Assembly (NCBI RefSeq): GCF_002295065.1
Contig: NZ_NSGG01000004.1
Coordinates: 248,001 to 312,000, forward strand
Direction of reading: 5' to 3'
Length of the DNA: 64,000 nt
From: Mesorhizobium sp. WSM3859
GTDB lineage: Bacteria > Pseudomonadota > Alphaproteobacteria > Rhizobiales > Rhizobiaceae
Made by a program: the position numbers and the translations under genes. Position 1 is the stretch's first letter. The number at the start of each line of letters is the position of its first letter. The notes beneath the pieces were generated by a model. The model had not been told where the DNA came from. It saw only the letters and a program-made list of their open reading frames with translations, and made no database searches. Below are positions 18,597 to 26,671 of the stretch, piece after piece.

Positions 18597-18923
18597 ATGC
18601 GCAGCGAGATGGATATACCTGATCCGATCCGTCGTTTTGTCGAAGCCACGAATTCGGGCGACAACGAGGCGTTTCTCGACACGTTCACCGCCGACGCTTT
18701 CCTCGGTGACTGGGGTGCGTCCTTCTTCGGGCGAGATGAGATTTCGAATTGGAATCAGTCGGACAATATCGGCGTCCAAGCCAATCTTCGCATAATCAGC
18801 GTCGCAGAGCTTGGCGAAATCTACCGCGTCCGCATGGCGGTCACGGGAAACGGCTTCAACGGCGAAGGCGAAATGGTCTTCACCCTCAAGGGCGGCCGGA
18901 TCGTGAGGCTGATCATCACCTAG
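18597..18923 (+). CDS. SnoaL/NTF2-like small protein
   Basis: This encodes 108 residues with the NTF2-like pattern: an N-terminal helix (I-R-R-F-V-E-A-T-N-S-G-D), then F-L-D-T-F-T-A-D-A-F-L-G-D-W-G, F-F-G-R-D-E-I and a terminal beta sheet. Members are enzymes or binding proteins for small hydrophobic molecules, and no active-site residues can be named. It begins 18 bp after the esterase gene on the same strand and may be a third member of that operon. The ATG at 18609 is an alternative start. Confidence 0.75.
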   Translation: MRSEMDIPDPIRRFVEATNSGDNEAFLDTFTADAFLGDWGASFFGRDEISNWNQSDNIGVQANLRIISVAELGEIYRVRMAVTGNGFNGEGEMVFTLKGGRIVRLIIT

Positions 18924-19041
18924 CATTGCCCTCGCCGGCTATCCGCCGACATGCCTCTCCAAAAATATGACTGCTTCTTGAGGACGTCACGTGGCGTCAG
19001 CCAGTACGGTCGCGACTGCGTCTGCGCCGTGGCGATAAAGG

Positions 19042-19075
19042 CCGGCGCCCGCCGGAGAAGACCGAAGGGCGCCGG
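19042..19075. terminator. Bidirectional hairpin between convergent genes
   Basis: CCGGCGCCC at 19042-19050 pairs with GGGCGCCGG at 19067-19075, and is followed by GCTTT on the plus strand. It sits between the convergent NTF2-like and MFS genes and can serve both. The T-tract is short, so efficiency is uncertain. The remaining spacer contains only a GACGTCACGTGGCGTC palindrome at 18983-18998. Confidence 0.5.
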
Positions 19076-19089
19076 GCTTTGGCCGGCGG

Positions 19090-20625
19090 CTAGCCTTCCT
19101 GGCATGCCGGAAGAGGAGCGACGTGCCGTTTCGGCGCCGATCCGCGACGCAGGCCGAGGAAGACGACGATGGCCGTCAGCACCGTGATGGTCGCCAGCAC
19201 GATGAGCAGCCGGTCGAAAGCCGTCTCGTAGGCCTGAATGAGGACTGCGGTGCCAGCCATCGGCAGATGTTGTGCCGTTCCGCCGAGGTTGCCGGTCACC
19301 AGCAGTTGCGCGGCCGATGCCGCATCGACGGGCGAAGCCAATCCTTGAGCGCCGAGCTGCGTGGCGGTGAAGCCCGACAGGACCGCCATGACGATCGCCA
19401 GGGCCACGCCCTCGCTGGCGACGCGGGTGGTGTTGAAGATGCCGACCGCCATGCCGGCGCGCTCCTTCGGCACGACGCTGACCGCAAGTCCGTCCATCAG
19501 CCCCCAGGGCAAGGCGATGCCGATGCCGATCAGGACCAGCGGGGCCACCAGCGCGCTGTCCGCCGCGGGCGCGCGGCTCAGCCAGACAAGGCCGGCCGCG
19601 GCGACGATCAGGCCAACGCCGCAGATCGTGGCCGGGGCGATCCAGCGAGCCGCCTGGCCGGCGAGCAACGGCAACATCAGCAGCGGCCCGGAGAGGCAGA
19701 TCATCAATTGCCCCGCCTTGATCTCGCTCATCCCCTCGACGCCGATGAAGCGGATCGGCAGGAGCACGAGCAGGACGACGAAGGCATAGGCGGGCGCCGC
19801 GGCCAGAAACTGGACGCCGACGAAACGCGGGAAGCGGAACAATGTCAGATCCAGCATCGGCCGGCCCACGCGCCGCTCGACAATGACGAAGGCCGCAAAG
19901 CCGACGGCAGCCACGCCAAGGAGCGCGAGAACGAAGGGATTGGCCCAGCCGCTCTGCGGCGCCTGCAGCACGCCATAAGTCAGCGCGGCAAGTGCGATGG
20001 TGAAGGTGCCCGCTCCCGCCCAGTCGAGCCCGGTTGCTTCCGGGTCGCGCGATTCGGTGACGGTGCGTAGGCCGAGCGCGGCTGCGGCAACGCCAAGCGC
20101 TGCCACGAGGAGGAAGATCGCGCGCCAGCCGAATGTATCGATGAGCAGGCCGGAGGCGACAGGGCCGAAGGCGAGCCCGATGCCGAAGCTGGTGCCGAGG
20201 AAACTGAAGGCGCGCAGCCGCGATTGCCCGTCGAATTCCTGGGCAAGTGCGGAGGCGCCACCGGCGAAGGCAGCGGCGCCGCCTATGCCTTGCAAGGCAC
20301 GGAACATGTCGAACCAGACGATGTCCGGCGCCAGCATGCAGCCCAGCGCGGCAAGGAGATAGGCGGCGAGGCCGGCGAGGAAGACCCGCTTGCGGCCATG
20401 GTTGTCGGCCAATGCCCCGGCCGCCATCAGGCCGGCGCCGAATGTCAGCATGAAGGCGTTCGTCACCCAGTTGAGCGCGAGCGGACTGCCGCCGAGATCG
20501 GCGGCAATGCGGGACAGCGCCACGGCCGGGCCGGTGAAGCTCAATGGCATCGTCATGGCGGCGAGGCAAACCGACAGCAGCACAAGCCATCTGCCGGCCG
20601 GGCCGGTTCTGGTCATCAAAGTCAT
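19090..20625 (-). CDS. MFS multidrug transporter, DHA2 (14-TM) type
   Basis: This encodes 511 residues with about 14 predicted membrane helices. The MFS loop motif is L-A-D-N-H-G-R-K-R near residue 72, and the antiporter motif C region is G-I-G-L-A-F-G-P-V-A-S-G near 147. The length and helix count fit drug:H+ antiporters of the EmrB/QacA group; substrates are unknown. It is divergent from an adjacent LysR gene with a shared 147-bp promoter region, the usual sign of regulation by that LysR protein. Confidence 0.87.
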   Translation of the reverse strand: MTLMTRTGPAGRWLVLLSVCLAAMTMPLSFTGPAVALSRIAADLGGSPLALNWVTNAFMLTFGAGLMAAGALADNHGRKRVFLAGLAAYLLAALGCMLAPDIVWFDMFRALQGIGGAAAFAGGASALAQEFDGQSRLRAFSFLGTSFGIGLAFGPVASGLLIDTFGWRAIFLLVAALGVAAAALGLRTVTESRDPEATGLDWAGAGTFTIALAALTYGVLQAPQSGWANPFVLALLGVAAVGFAAFVIVERRVGRPMLDLTLFRFPRFVGVQFLAAAPAYAFVVLLVLLPIRFIGVEGMSEIKAGQLMICLSGPLLMLPLLAGQAARWIAPATICGVGLIVAAAGLVWLSRAPAADSALVAPLVLIGIGIALPWGLMDGLAVSVVPKERAGMAVGIFNTTRVASEGVALAIVMAVLSGFTATQLGAQGLASPVDAASAAQLLVTGNLGGTAQHLPMAGTAVLIQAYETAFDRLLIVLATITVLTAIVVFLGLRRGSAPKRHVAPLPACQEG

Positions 20626-20733
20626 GGATTTTCCTATCCGAGGCGGGGGTTGCCGGCGTGCCGCGGACTGGCGGCGCCGATCGCAACCACAAGATAGGGC
20701 AGGGACATTTCCCGCAAAATAGTATTAAATCTC

Positions 20734-20749
20734 CATTCATACCGGAATG
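20734..20749. promoter_or_regulatory. Inverted repeat in the MFS/LysR promoter region
   Basis: CATTC-ATACCG-GAATG is a perfect 5-bp dyad 24-39 bp before the LysR ATG. It contains the T-N11-A spacing expected of LysR-type boxes. It is a candidate operator for the LysR protein at the shared promoter. Confidence 0.45.
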
Positions 20750-20772
20750 AAGCGCTCGAATGGTTTCAAGCG

Positions 20773-21660
20773 ATGGATCGACTCAACGGCCTTCTTGCCT
20801 TTGCCCGCACCGCCGAGTTCGGCAGTTTCGTCAGCGCGGGGCGAGCGCTCGGCATCTCCGCTTCCGCCGTCGGCAAGAGTGTCGCCCGGCTCGAGCAGGA
20901 GCTCGGCGTGCGGCTCCTGCAGCGCAGCACCCGGCGCATCGGCCTGACCGAGGAGGGCAAGCTGTTCAACGAGCGGGTGCGCCGCATCCTCGACGACATC
21001 GACGACGCCGAGGCGATGCTGTCGCGGACACGCGAGACGCCGCACGGGCGGCTGCGCATCTCGACGCCGATCGTCACCTACCATCTGCTCTTGCCGGTGC
21101 TGTCGGAATTCATGGCGCGATACCCGGAAATCGAGCTGGATATCGATTTCAACGATCGCATCGTCGACGTCATCGAAGAGGGTATCGACGTCGCGATCCG
21201 CAGCGGCGAGCTGCCCGATTCACGATTGGTGTCGAGGCCGGTCGCGCCCTTTCGCATGATCTTGTGCGCGGCCGCTTCCTATCTCGACCGCCATGGCGCG
21301 CCCGGAACGCCGGCGGATCTTTCGGCGCATTTCGGCATCCATTTCCGTTTCCTCAACAGCGGCAGGCTGCTCCATTGGCCGTTCATCACCGGGAGCTCGG
21401 CGCCGCAGATCCGTTCGATGCTGACCTGCAACAATATGGAGGCTTTGAAGGGCGCGACGATTGCCAGTCTCGGCATCGCCTGCATGCCCGATTTTCTGGT
21501 GCGGGAGGCGCTGCATGACGGAAGGCTGCGGACCGTGCTCGACGACCATGTCGACGGCCGCGGCCAGTTCCGCATGCTGTGGCCATCCAATCGCCACCTC
21601 TCGCCGAAGGTGCGCGTCTTCGTCGATTTCCTGCCCGAGCGGCTTGCTGTCGGGCGATAG
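20773..21660 (+). CDS. LysR-family transcriptional regulator
   Basis: This encodes 295 residues. The N-terminal winged helix is classical (L-L-A-F-A-R-T-A-E-F-G-S-F-V-S-A-G-R-A-L, S-A-S-A-V-G-K-S-V-A-R-L-E, R-L-L-Q-R-S-T-R-R-I-G-L-T-E-E-G). The rest is the periplasmic-binding-protein-like effector domain (G-R-L-R-I-S-T-P, I-D-V-A-I-R-S-G-E-L). It belongs to the CrgA/DsdC-like group often found beside transporters and dehydrogenases. Its likely targets are itself and the divergent MFS gene; the inducer is unknown. Confidence 0.92.
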   Translation: MDRLNGLLAFARTAEFGSFVSAGRALGISASAVGKSVARLEQELGVRLLQRSTRRIGLTEEGKLFNERVRRILDDIDDAEAMLSRTRETPHGRLRISTPIVTYHLLLPVLSEFMARYPEIELDIDFNDRIVDVIEEGIDVAIRSGELPDSRLVSRPVAPFRMILCAAASYLDRHGAPGTPADLSAHFGIHFRFLNSGRLLHWPFITGSSAPQIRSMLTCNNMEALKGATIASLGIACMPDFLVREALHDGRLRTVLDDHVDGRGQFRMLWPSNRHLSPKVRVFVDFLPERLAVGR

Positions 21661-21674
21661 GTCCGCGGGCATTG

Positions 21675-22439
21675 TCAGTAGGTGGTACGACCGCCGGAGA
21701 GGTCGAAGGTGGCACCCGTGGTGAAGGAGTTCTCGTCCGACAGCATGAAGGCGATCATGGCGGCAGCCTCCTCGACCTCGACGAAACGGCCGCGCGGCAC
21801 CTTGCCGAGCATGTAGGCGACTTGGGCCTCGGTGAGCTGCTCCAGAATGCGGGTGCGGGCAGGCGAGGGCGTCAGCGCGTTGACGGCTATGTCGTATCCG
21901 GCGAGCTCCTTGCCGAGCGATTTGGTCAGCGCCAGCACGCCGGCCTTGGCGGCCGAATAGGCGGCGGCGTTGGGATTGCCCTCCTTGCCGGCCACCGAGG
22001 AGATGTTGACGATGCGGCCATAGTTGCGCGCGACCATGCCGGGCACAAGGCGCTTGCAGCAATAGAAGACGCCGTTGAGGTCGATATCGACGATCTGGCG
22101 CCAGGCGGCGGGATCGTAGTCGACCACGGTCGCCGCCGGCCCGGCAATGCCGGCATTGTTGACGAGGAGATCGACGGGGCCTAGCGTCCGCTCGGTCTCG
22201 GCAGCGGCGCGATCGACGGCCTCGATCTGCGACTGGTCGCAAAGGAGGGCCTCGACCCGCCCGAGCGAAGCGAGTTCGGCCACGGCCTTGGCCATTGCGG
22301 CCTGATCGATGTCCCAGATGGCTACGCTGGCGCCCGACGACACCAAGCGTCGCGCGACCGCAAGACCGATGCCTTGCGCGCCGCCGGTCACCACGGCGAC
22401 GCGGCCGGAAAGATCGACGGCATTCACACGACGGTTCAT
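21675..22439 (-). CDS. SDR-family oxidoreductase (FabG-like)
   Basis: This encodes 254 residues from the ATG at 22439, preceded by GAGCGAGG; an ATG 15 bp upstream is less well placed. SDR motifs are T-G-G-A-Q-G-I-G, N-N-A-G-I-A-G, N-I-S-S-V-A-G-K and Y-S-A-A-K. The P-S-P-A-R-T-R-I-L loop and G-G-R-T-T-Y end are typical of sugar- or 3-oxoacyl-type dehydrogenases. It lies 31 bp downstream of the AbrB-type gene on the same strand, and its stop converges on the LysR gene 14 bp away. Confidence 0.85.
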   Translation of the reverse strand: MNRRVNAVDLSGRVAVVTGGAQGIGLAVARRLVSSGASVAIWDIDQAAMAKAVAELASLGRVEALLCDQSQIEAVDRAAAETERTLGPVDLLVNNAGIAGPAATVVDYDPAAWRQIVDIDLNGVFYCCKRLVPGMVARNYGRIVNISSVAGKEGNPNAAAYSAAKAGVLALTKSLGKELAGYDIAVNALTPSPARTRILEQLTEAQVAYMLGKVPRGRFVEVEEAAAMIAFMLSDENSFTTGATFDLSGGRTTY

Positions 22440-22470
22440 TTTCCTCGCTCCCACCTTGCAATAGCGCGGA

Positions 22471-23574
22471 TCAGGCCCTGACGTTTCGCGCCACCAGCTT
22501 GGCTACGCTTGGCCCAATGAGCAGCACGACCAGGAAGCGTGCCGACTGCAAGGCCATGACGAAGGAGATGTCGACGTTGCGCGCCGCCGCGGCGATGATG
22601 GCGACACTGTCCATGCCGCCGGGGCTGGTCGCCAGATAGGCGGTCAGCGGATCGATGCCGAGCAGGCGGCTGATGACGAAGGCCATGCCGCCGCAAAAGG
22701 CGATCAGCGCGACGATCGAGCCGATGATCTGCGGCAGGGCGCGCGCCGCGTGACGCAGGATCGGACGGGTGAAGTTCAGTCCGATCGACCAGCCGACCAT
22801 GGCGTAGCTGATCGCCAGCAGCCAGGGCGGCAACTGCATCGGCACGCCGAGGCCGAGATGGATCACCGCGCCGAAAATGAAGGTGCCGAGAAAGAACGGC
22901 GAGGGCAGCCTGACCAGCTTTCCGGCCACGCCGCCCACGACCGCAATGCCGATGGTGGCGGCAAAGCCGAAGGCATCGATCGGCGGAAACCAGACGATCT
23001 GCGGCACCTCGACGCCGGATGTGTCGACCCACATCTTGGCGACCAGCGCTGCCGTCATCGAGACAAAGATGACGCGCAGATATTGCATGAAGGCGACGAG
23101 ACGCTGGTCGGCGCCGAAGGCGCCGGCCATCAGCACCATGGCCGTGGCGGCGCCGGGCGAGGAGCCCCAGACCGCCGTGGTGCCGGGCAGGATGCGCCAC
23201 CGACTGATCAGCCAGCCGAGCAGGCTGGAGGCGGCGACGGTCGCCACCACCACGCCGATGAAGAGCGGCCATTCCCTGTAGAAGGCCGCAAAGATGTCGG
23301 CGGAGATCGAATTCGCCACCAGGCAGCCGACGATCGCTTGGGCCGAGCCGAACAGGAGGCGCGGCACGCGCACCGTGGCGCCGTTGGTGCCGGCGAGGAT
23401 CGCGGCAAGCATAGGGCCGATCAGCAGCGCCGCCGGCAAGGCGGCGAGTTCCAGCGCGCCGGCGAAGAGCAGGGAAAACACAAGCAGCACCAGCCATTGC
23501 CGCGGCTGGCGCAATCGCGCCATGCGTTCAATGGGCGCTTGGTTAGGGGCTGGTTGCTCCGGCGAAGAGTCCAT
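22471..23574 (-). CDS. AbrB-family membrane protein (PF05145 type)
   Basis: This encodes 367 residues with about ten hydrophobic helices. The two-fold internal repeat of the family is visible: a P-x-x-L-L-I-G-P-M-L-A-A-I half and a G-x-x-x-L-G-L-x-x half, each with a G-W-x-I/L and S-P-G-G-x-x-S/T core (W-G-S-S-P-G-A-A-T-A-M-V and A-T-S-P-G-G-M-D-S-V-A). Older annotations call it ammonia monooxygenase, but it has none of that enzyme's features and is probably a transporter. It appears to head a two-gene operon with the SDR gene. Confidence 0.8.
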   Translation of the reverse strand: MDSSPEQPAPNQAPIERMARLRQPRQWLVLLVFSLLFAGALELAALPAALLIGPMLAAILAGTNGATVRVPRLLFGSAQAIVGCLVANSISADIFAAFYREWPLFIGVVVATVAASSLLGWLISRWRILPGTTAVWGSSPGAATAMVLMAGAFGADQRLVAFMQYLRVIFVSMTAALVAKMWVDTSGVEVPQIVWFPPIDAFGFAATIGIAVVGGVAGKLVRLPSPFFLGTFIFGAVIHLGLGVPMQLPPWLLAISYAMVGWSIGLNFTRPILRHAARALPQIIGSIVALIAFCGGMAFVISRLLGIDPLTAYLATSPGGMDSVAIIAAAARNVDISFVMALQSARFLVVLLIGPSVAKLVARNVRA

Positions 23575-23641
23575 ATCCGGCTCTTAGACCTGACGCAGAC
23601 AAATGCGAACCGCTTTTTGCGGACAATCCGTGTCGAGGCGG

Positions 23642-23953
23642 TCAGCCGGCCTTTTCAGGCGCAGGGAGGCCGAAGCCGCCGACCGGATGGGTCTCGATCT
23701 GGAATTCGAAGCCGGCGATGAAGGGACGCGCCCTGGCGATCGCGGCCTGCACTTCCGGCAATTGCAGCGAGGCCTTGTGGCTCGCCTGGTCGGTCCATAC
23801 TTCGGTGACCCAGATGGCATCGGCGTCGGCCGGATCGGTGGCAATGATGTAGCTCAGGCAGCCCGGGAGCGCGGCAGTGCTTTCGCGCAGCACGTCCATG
23901 ACCGCATCGCGCTGGCCGCGCGCCGCCCGCATCTTGCCGATCAGTCCGTACAT
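23642..23953 (-). CDS. Antibiotic biosynthesis monooxygenase (ABM) domain protein
   Basis: This encodes 103 residues, preceded by a strong GGAGGGAG. It is a small dimeric alpha-beta barrel with the ABM pattern Y-G-L-I-G-K-M, R-E-S-T-A-A-L-P-G-C-L-S-Y, and W-V-T-E-V-W-T-D-Q-A-S-H-K-A-S-L, where the E-x-W and H are conserved. Family members include quinol monooxygenases (YgiN) and enzymes acting on aromatic substrates. It follows the SDR gene by 50 bp on the same strand. Confidence 0.82.
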   Translation of the reverse strand: MYGLIGKMRAARGQRDAVMDVLRESTAALPGCLSYIIATDPADADAIWVTEVWTDQASHKASLQLPEVQAAIARARPFIAGFEFQIETHPVGGFGLPAPEKAG

Positions 23954-24003
23954 GCGTTGATCTCCCTCCAGGTTGCACGCCGCATCAGTATGCAATCGCA
24001 GGC

Positions 24004-24777
24004 TCACGGCATCAACTGGCCGCCGTTCACCTCGATCACCTGGCCGATGATGTAGCCGCTCAACTGATCGGACGACAGGAACAGGTAGGCGCCGACGCAA
24101 TCCTCGGCCGTTCCGGCGCGTCCCTGCGGAATGGTCGCGACCATCGCCTTGATCTGCTCAGCGCTCGAATAGCGTTCGTGGAACGGCGTCAGGATCGTGC
24201 CCGGCGCGACCGCGTTGACGCGGATGCCGAAGCCGATGAGTTCCTTCGCCATGCCGCGCGTCACGTTGGAAACGAAGGCTTTCGACGAACCATAGAGGCC
24301 GGCGCCGCCGCCGGCGCCATTGCGCGCGGCGATCGAGGTGGTGTTGATGATGAAGCCGCCCTGGCGCTTCAGCCACGGGATCGCCTTGCGCGAGGCGGTC
24401 AGCACGGAGCGGGCGTTGAGGTCCATCACGGCGTCGTAATGCGCTTCGTCCTGATCGGCATAGGCGACACGGCCGAGCATGCCGCCGGCATTGTTGACCA
24501 GGCCGTCGAGCCGGCCGAAATGGTTTGCGCTCTCTTCGACCACACGCTCGACGTCGGCAGGTATCGAAAAATCGCCCTGAACCAGAAACACCTCGCCGCC
24601 ATCATCGCGGATGGATTCGGCTACGGCTTCGGCGGGTGCGCGGCTCGCATTGTAATGCAGCGCGACGCGGCTTTTCTGCGTCGCGTAGGCACGGGCAAGG
24701 GCGGCACCTATGCCGGTCGAGGCGCCGGTGACCAGCACCGCCTTGCCGGCAAGATCGGGGATGGCAAGTGTCGTCAT
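24004..24777 (-). CDS. SDR-family oxidoreductase
   Basis: This encodes 257 residues with T-G-A-S-T-G-I-G, N-N-A-G-G, an N-T-T-S-I-A-A active-site Ser and Y-G-S-S-K. The H-Y-N-A-S stretch after the second strand suggests NADP preference. The Q-V-I-E-V-N-G-G-Q end is standard for FabG-like enzymes. The substrate is unknown. It is probably co-transcribed with the downstream ABM gene, which could act on its quinone or aromatic product (inference). Confidence 0.85.
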   Translation of the reverse strand: MTTLAIPDLAGKAVLVTGASTGIGAALARAYATQKSRVALHYNASRAPAEAVAESIRDDGGEVFLVQGDFSIPADVERVVEESANHFGRLDGLVNNAGGMLGRVAYADQDEAHYDAVMDLNARSVLTASRKAIPWLKRQGGFIINTTSIAARNGAGGGAGLYGSSKAFVSNVTRGMAKELIGFGIRVNAVAPGTILTPFHERYSSAEQIKAMVATIPQGRAGTAEDCVGAYLFLSSDQLSGYIIGQVIEVNGGQLMP

Positions 24778-24859
24778 GTCGGCTGGCCTCCTGGTTGCCG
24801 TCTTTCGTAGGCCATTGCCGGCCTTCCGTTCAAGTGTTGGCGTTCAAGTGCGGGCGCGT

Positions 24860-25294
24860 TCAGGGCCTCAGATAGACATAGCCCTGCCGCTGCAGTTCGG
24901 CGAGTTTCACGACGCCTCCCTTCTCGGCAAGCTGGAAGCCCGGCAGCAGGTCGGTCAGCGTTATCTCCATGCCGTGCAGGGTGTTGCCGCAGGCCTGCGG
25001 GACGAGCCCCTGCAGGACGAGGCCGGCAAACCGGCTGGAAATAGCGCCGGAAGCGCCCTTGGATTTGAAGGCGGCCAGAGCCGGACCGTGCACCACAAGC
25101 ACAATGTCGACATTGCCACCGGTGCCCTCATAGTGGTTCTTGATGTTGCCGAGGACGAAGTTGACCTTGTCCGCGTCGCTGAGGTGATAGGCGACTTTCA
25201 GCTTCTCTTCGGTTGTTGCCGCGTTTGCCCGGCTCAGGCCGAATAGGCTTGCGGCGCCGGCAAGACCGGCGCGAAAGATGTCACGGCGCAGCAT
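24860..25294 (-). CDS. Exported DsrE-family protein
   Basis: This encodes 144 residues from the ATG at 25294, behind AAGGAGG. Residues 1-25 contain R-R-D-I-F-R followed by a hydrophobic stretch and A-N-A, a Tat-like signal without the full S-R-R-x-F-L-K motif. The mature part has the DsrE fold: K-V-A-Y-H-L-S-D, V-D-I-V-L-V-V-H-G-P-A-L and the conserved Cys in P-Q-A-C-G-N-T-L. Periplasmic DsrE proteins are linked to sulfur-compound handling, but no other sulfur gene is adjacent. It is divergent from the duplicated secreted-protein gene. Confidence 0.8.
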   Translation of the reverse strand: MLRRDIFRAGLAGAASLFGLSRANAATTEEKLKVAYHLSDADKVNFVLGNIKNHYEGTGGNVDIVLVVHGPALAAFKSKGASGAISSRFAGLVLQGLVPQACGNTLHGMEITLTDLLPGFQLAEKGGVVKLAELQRQGYVYLRP

Positions 25295-25385
25295 CAAGTC
25301 CTCCTTTTGCCTGCACGATTTTGCCTCGCCTGGGCCTCGTGCCTGGACTAGCATATCGAAATCCTGTCGGTGCGAGGAGGGTGGC

Positions 25386-26468
25386 ATGGCGTCAAGGATG
25401 GTCGGGGTCGCGGCGTTCGGCGCTGCCATTGTGTTCGCTGGCGCGGCGCTTACCGATGACGCTCCCAAGCTGACCGAACTCAGTCCCGGCGGCGCCGATG
25501 CCTGCTTCGGCCGCGTCTATGACGCCGCCCATCTCAAGGCGCATGCGCACCAGAAGGTGGCGCGCATCTTCTTCTACTATGGCCACGATCCGGTCAGCCG
25601 GCCGAACGAGGAGCCGGCTACGATGTCCGACGCTGCTTACAACGGCTTTCTCACCACGACTGTGCGCGGCGCCAAGAAGCCGGAATGGGCGGCAGGATGG
25701 TGCAACAAAGAGGATCCAAGCGACAAGGCGAGTGGCATTCGCTGCGGCATGGAATGCGACCGCACGCTGGCTTCGCTCAAAGTCGACAACAAGGGCCGGC
25801 TGATCCTCTCCAACCTACAGCCTGACGTATATCTCGACGCGGGCGCGGAAGAGGATCTCGGCAAGGCGGAATACAACAAGCAGGCGCTGGGCAGCGAGGA
25901 CGACAATTTCAAGCTGGATCCGATGCCGGCGGAGACCTGCAAGGCGGAGTTCGCGCGCATCGACCCCATCGATCCGGCGCTTGGCGACCCGCTGCGCGTG
26001 CGGCTGAAGCCCGATCAGCCCTTCTGCTTCGGGCGCGACTATGACGACGCCCATCTGAAGTCGCATCCCGACCAGCTGACCCGATCGATCCGCGTCTTCC
26101 GTGGCCCGGTCGAGCTCGCCTCCTTCGCGGCAAGCGGCGATACCGCGAACTGGCCCGACGGGGCGGATATTGCCGTGTCGGTGACGACAAGACAAAAGGG
26201 TGCCAAGGTGACGCAGACCTATTCCTGCCAGGGCGAGGCCGACCAGTGGCGCTGCGCGGCAAGCTCGAAGATGAGCGACTTTTCCTGCGACATCTCGCAG
26301 AGGGAGATTTTCCTCAAGCGCGGCGCCAACGGCACGATGATGCTGGCCAACCCTAACAATGCGGTGGCGGTTGTCGATCTCTGCTCAAAGGCGGCCGAGG
26401 GTAAGACCAAGTCCGACGACAAGGTCTATCGGCTGCAGCCGATGCCGCAGTCGGCCTGTGCTCCGTAG
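25386..26468 (+). CDS. Secreted protein with two homologous cysteine-containing domains
   Basis: This encodes 360 residues with a signal peptide at 1-22. The mature protein is an internal duplication. C-F-G-R-V-Y-D-A-A-H-L-K-A-H (from 40) and C-F-G-R-D-Y-D-D-A-H-L-K-S-H (from 214) start the two copies, and L-D-P-M-P-A-E-T-C (ending 185) and L-Q-P-M-P-Q-S-A-C (ending 358) close them. Internal cysteines recur, suggesting disulfides per domain in the periplasm. I recognise no characterised family. The ATG at 25386 was chosen for the signal peptide. Confidence 0.78.
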   Translation: MASRMVGVAAFGAAIVFAGAALTDDAPKLTELSPGGADACFGRVYDAAHLKAHAHQKVARIFFYYGHDPVSRPNEEPATMSDAAYNGFLTTTVRGAKKPEWAAGWCNKEDPSDKASGIRCGMECDRTLASLKVDNKGRLILSNLQPDVYLDAGAEEDLGKAEYNKQALGSEDDNFKLDPMPAETCKAEFARIDPIDPALGDPLRVRLKPDQPFCFGRDYDDAHLKSHPDQLTRSIRVFRGPVELASFAASGDTANWPDGADIAVSVTTRQKGAKVTQTYSCQGEADQWRCAASSKMSDFSCDISQREIFLKRGANGTMMLANPNNAVAVVDLCSKAAEGKTKSDDKVYRLQPMPQSACAP

Positions 26469-26477
26469 CCAGCGCTT

Positions 26478-26660
26478 CGTCATTCTATGGCGGAGCAAGG
26501 AGCGAAGCGACGCGGCCCAGACCATAGAATCCATGCCCTTACATCTGAGTGATGCTAACGGTGCAGAATTCTGCTCCGCTGCGCTCCTTGGCGAAGGTAA
26601 CGGCATGGATTCCAGGGTCTTCGCGACGGAGCTTCGCTCCTGCTCCGCCCTGGAATGACG
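26478..26660. repeat. Rhizobial palindromic intergenic element
   Basis: CGTCATTC...GGCGGAGCA..GGAGCGAAGC at 26477-26507 is mirrored by GCTTCGCTCC.GCTCCGCC.TGGAATGACG at 26631-26660. An inner pair (GAATCCATGCC near 26527 and GGCATGGATTC near 26602) encloses a central ~60 bp. Sequences of this type are common between genes in Mesorhizobium and Bradyrhizobium. It occupies almost the whole spacer between the convergent secreted-protein and CDF genes and may act as a terminator for both. Confidence 0.65.
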
Positions 26661-26671
26661 AACATTTTGCG

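Noticed and set aside
22471..23574. Ammonia monooxygenase
   Set aside because: Some annotations use this name for the PF05145 family, but the protein lacks metal-binding residues and partner subunits. The two-fold membrane repeat fits a transporter.
26478..26660. CRISPR or insertion sequence in the spacer before the CDF gene
   Set aside because: There is one imperfect palindrome and no direct-repeat/spacer series or transposase frame. It matches the general pattern of rhizobial intergenic palindromes.
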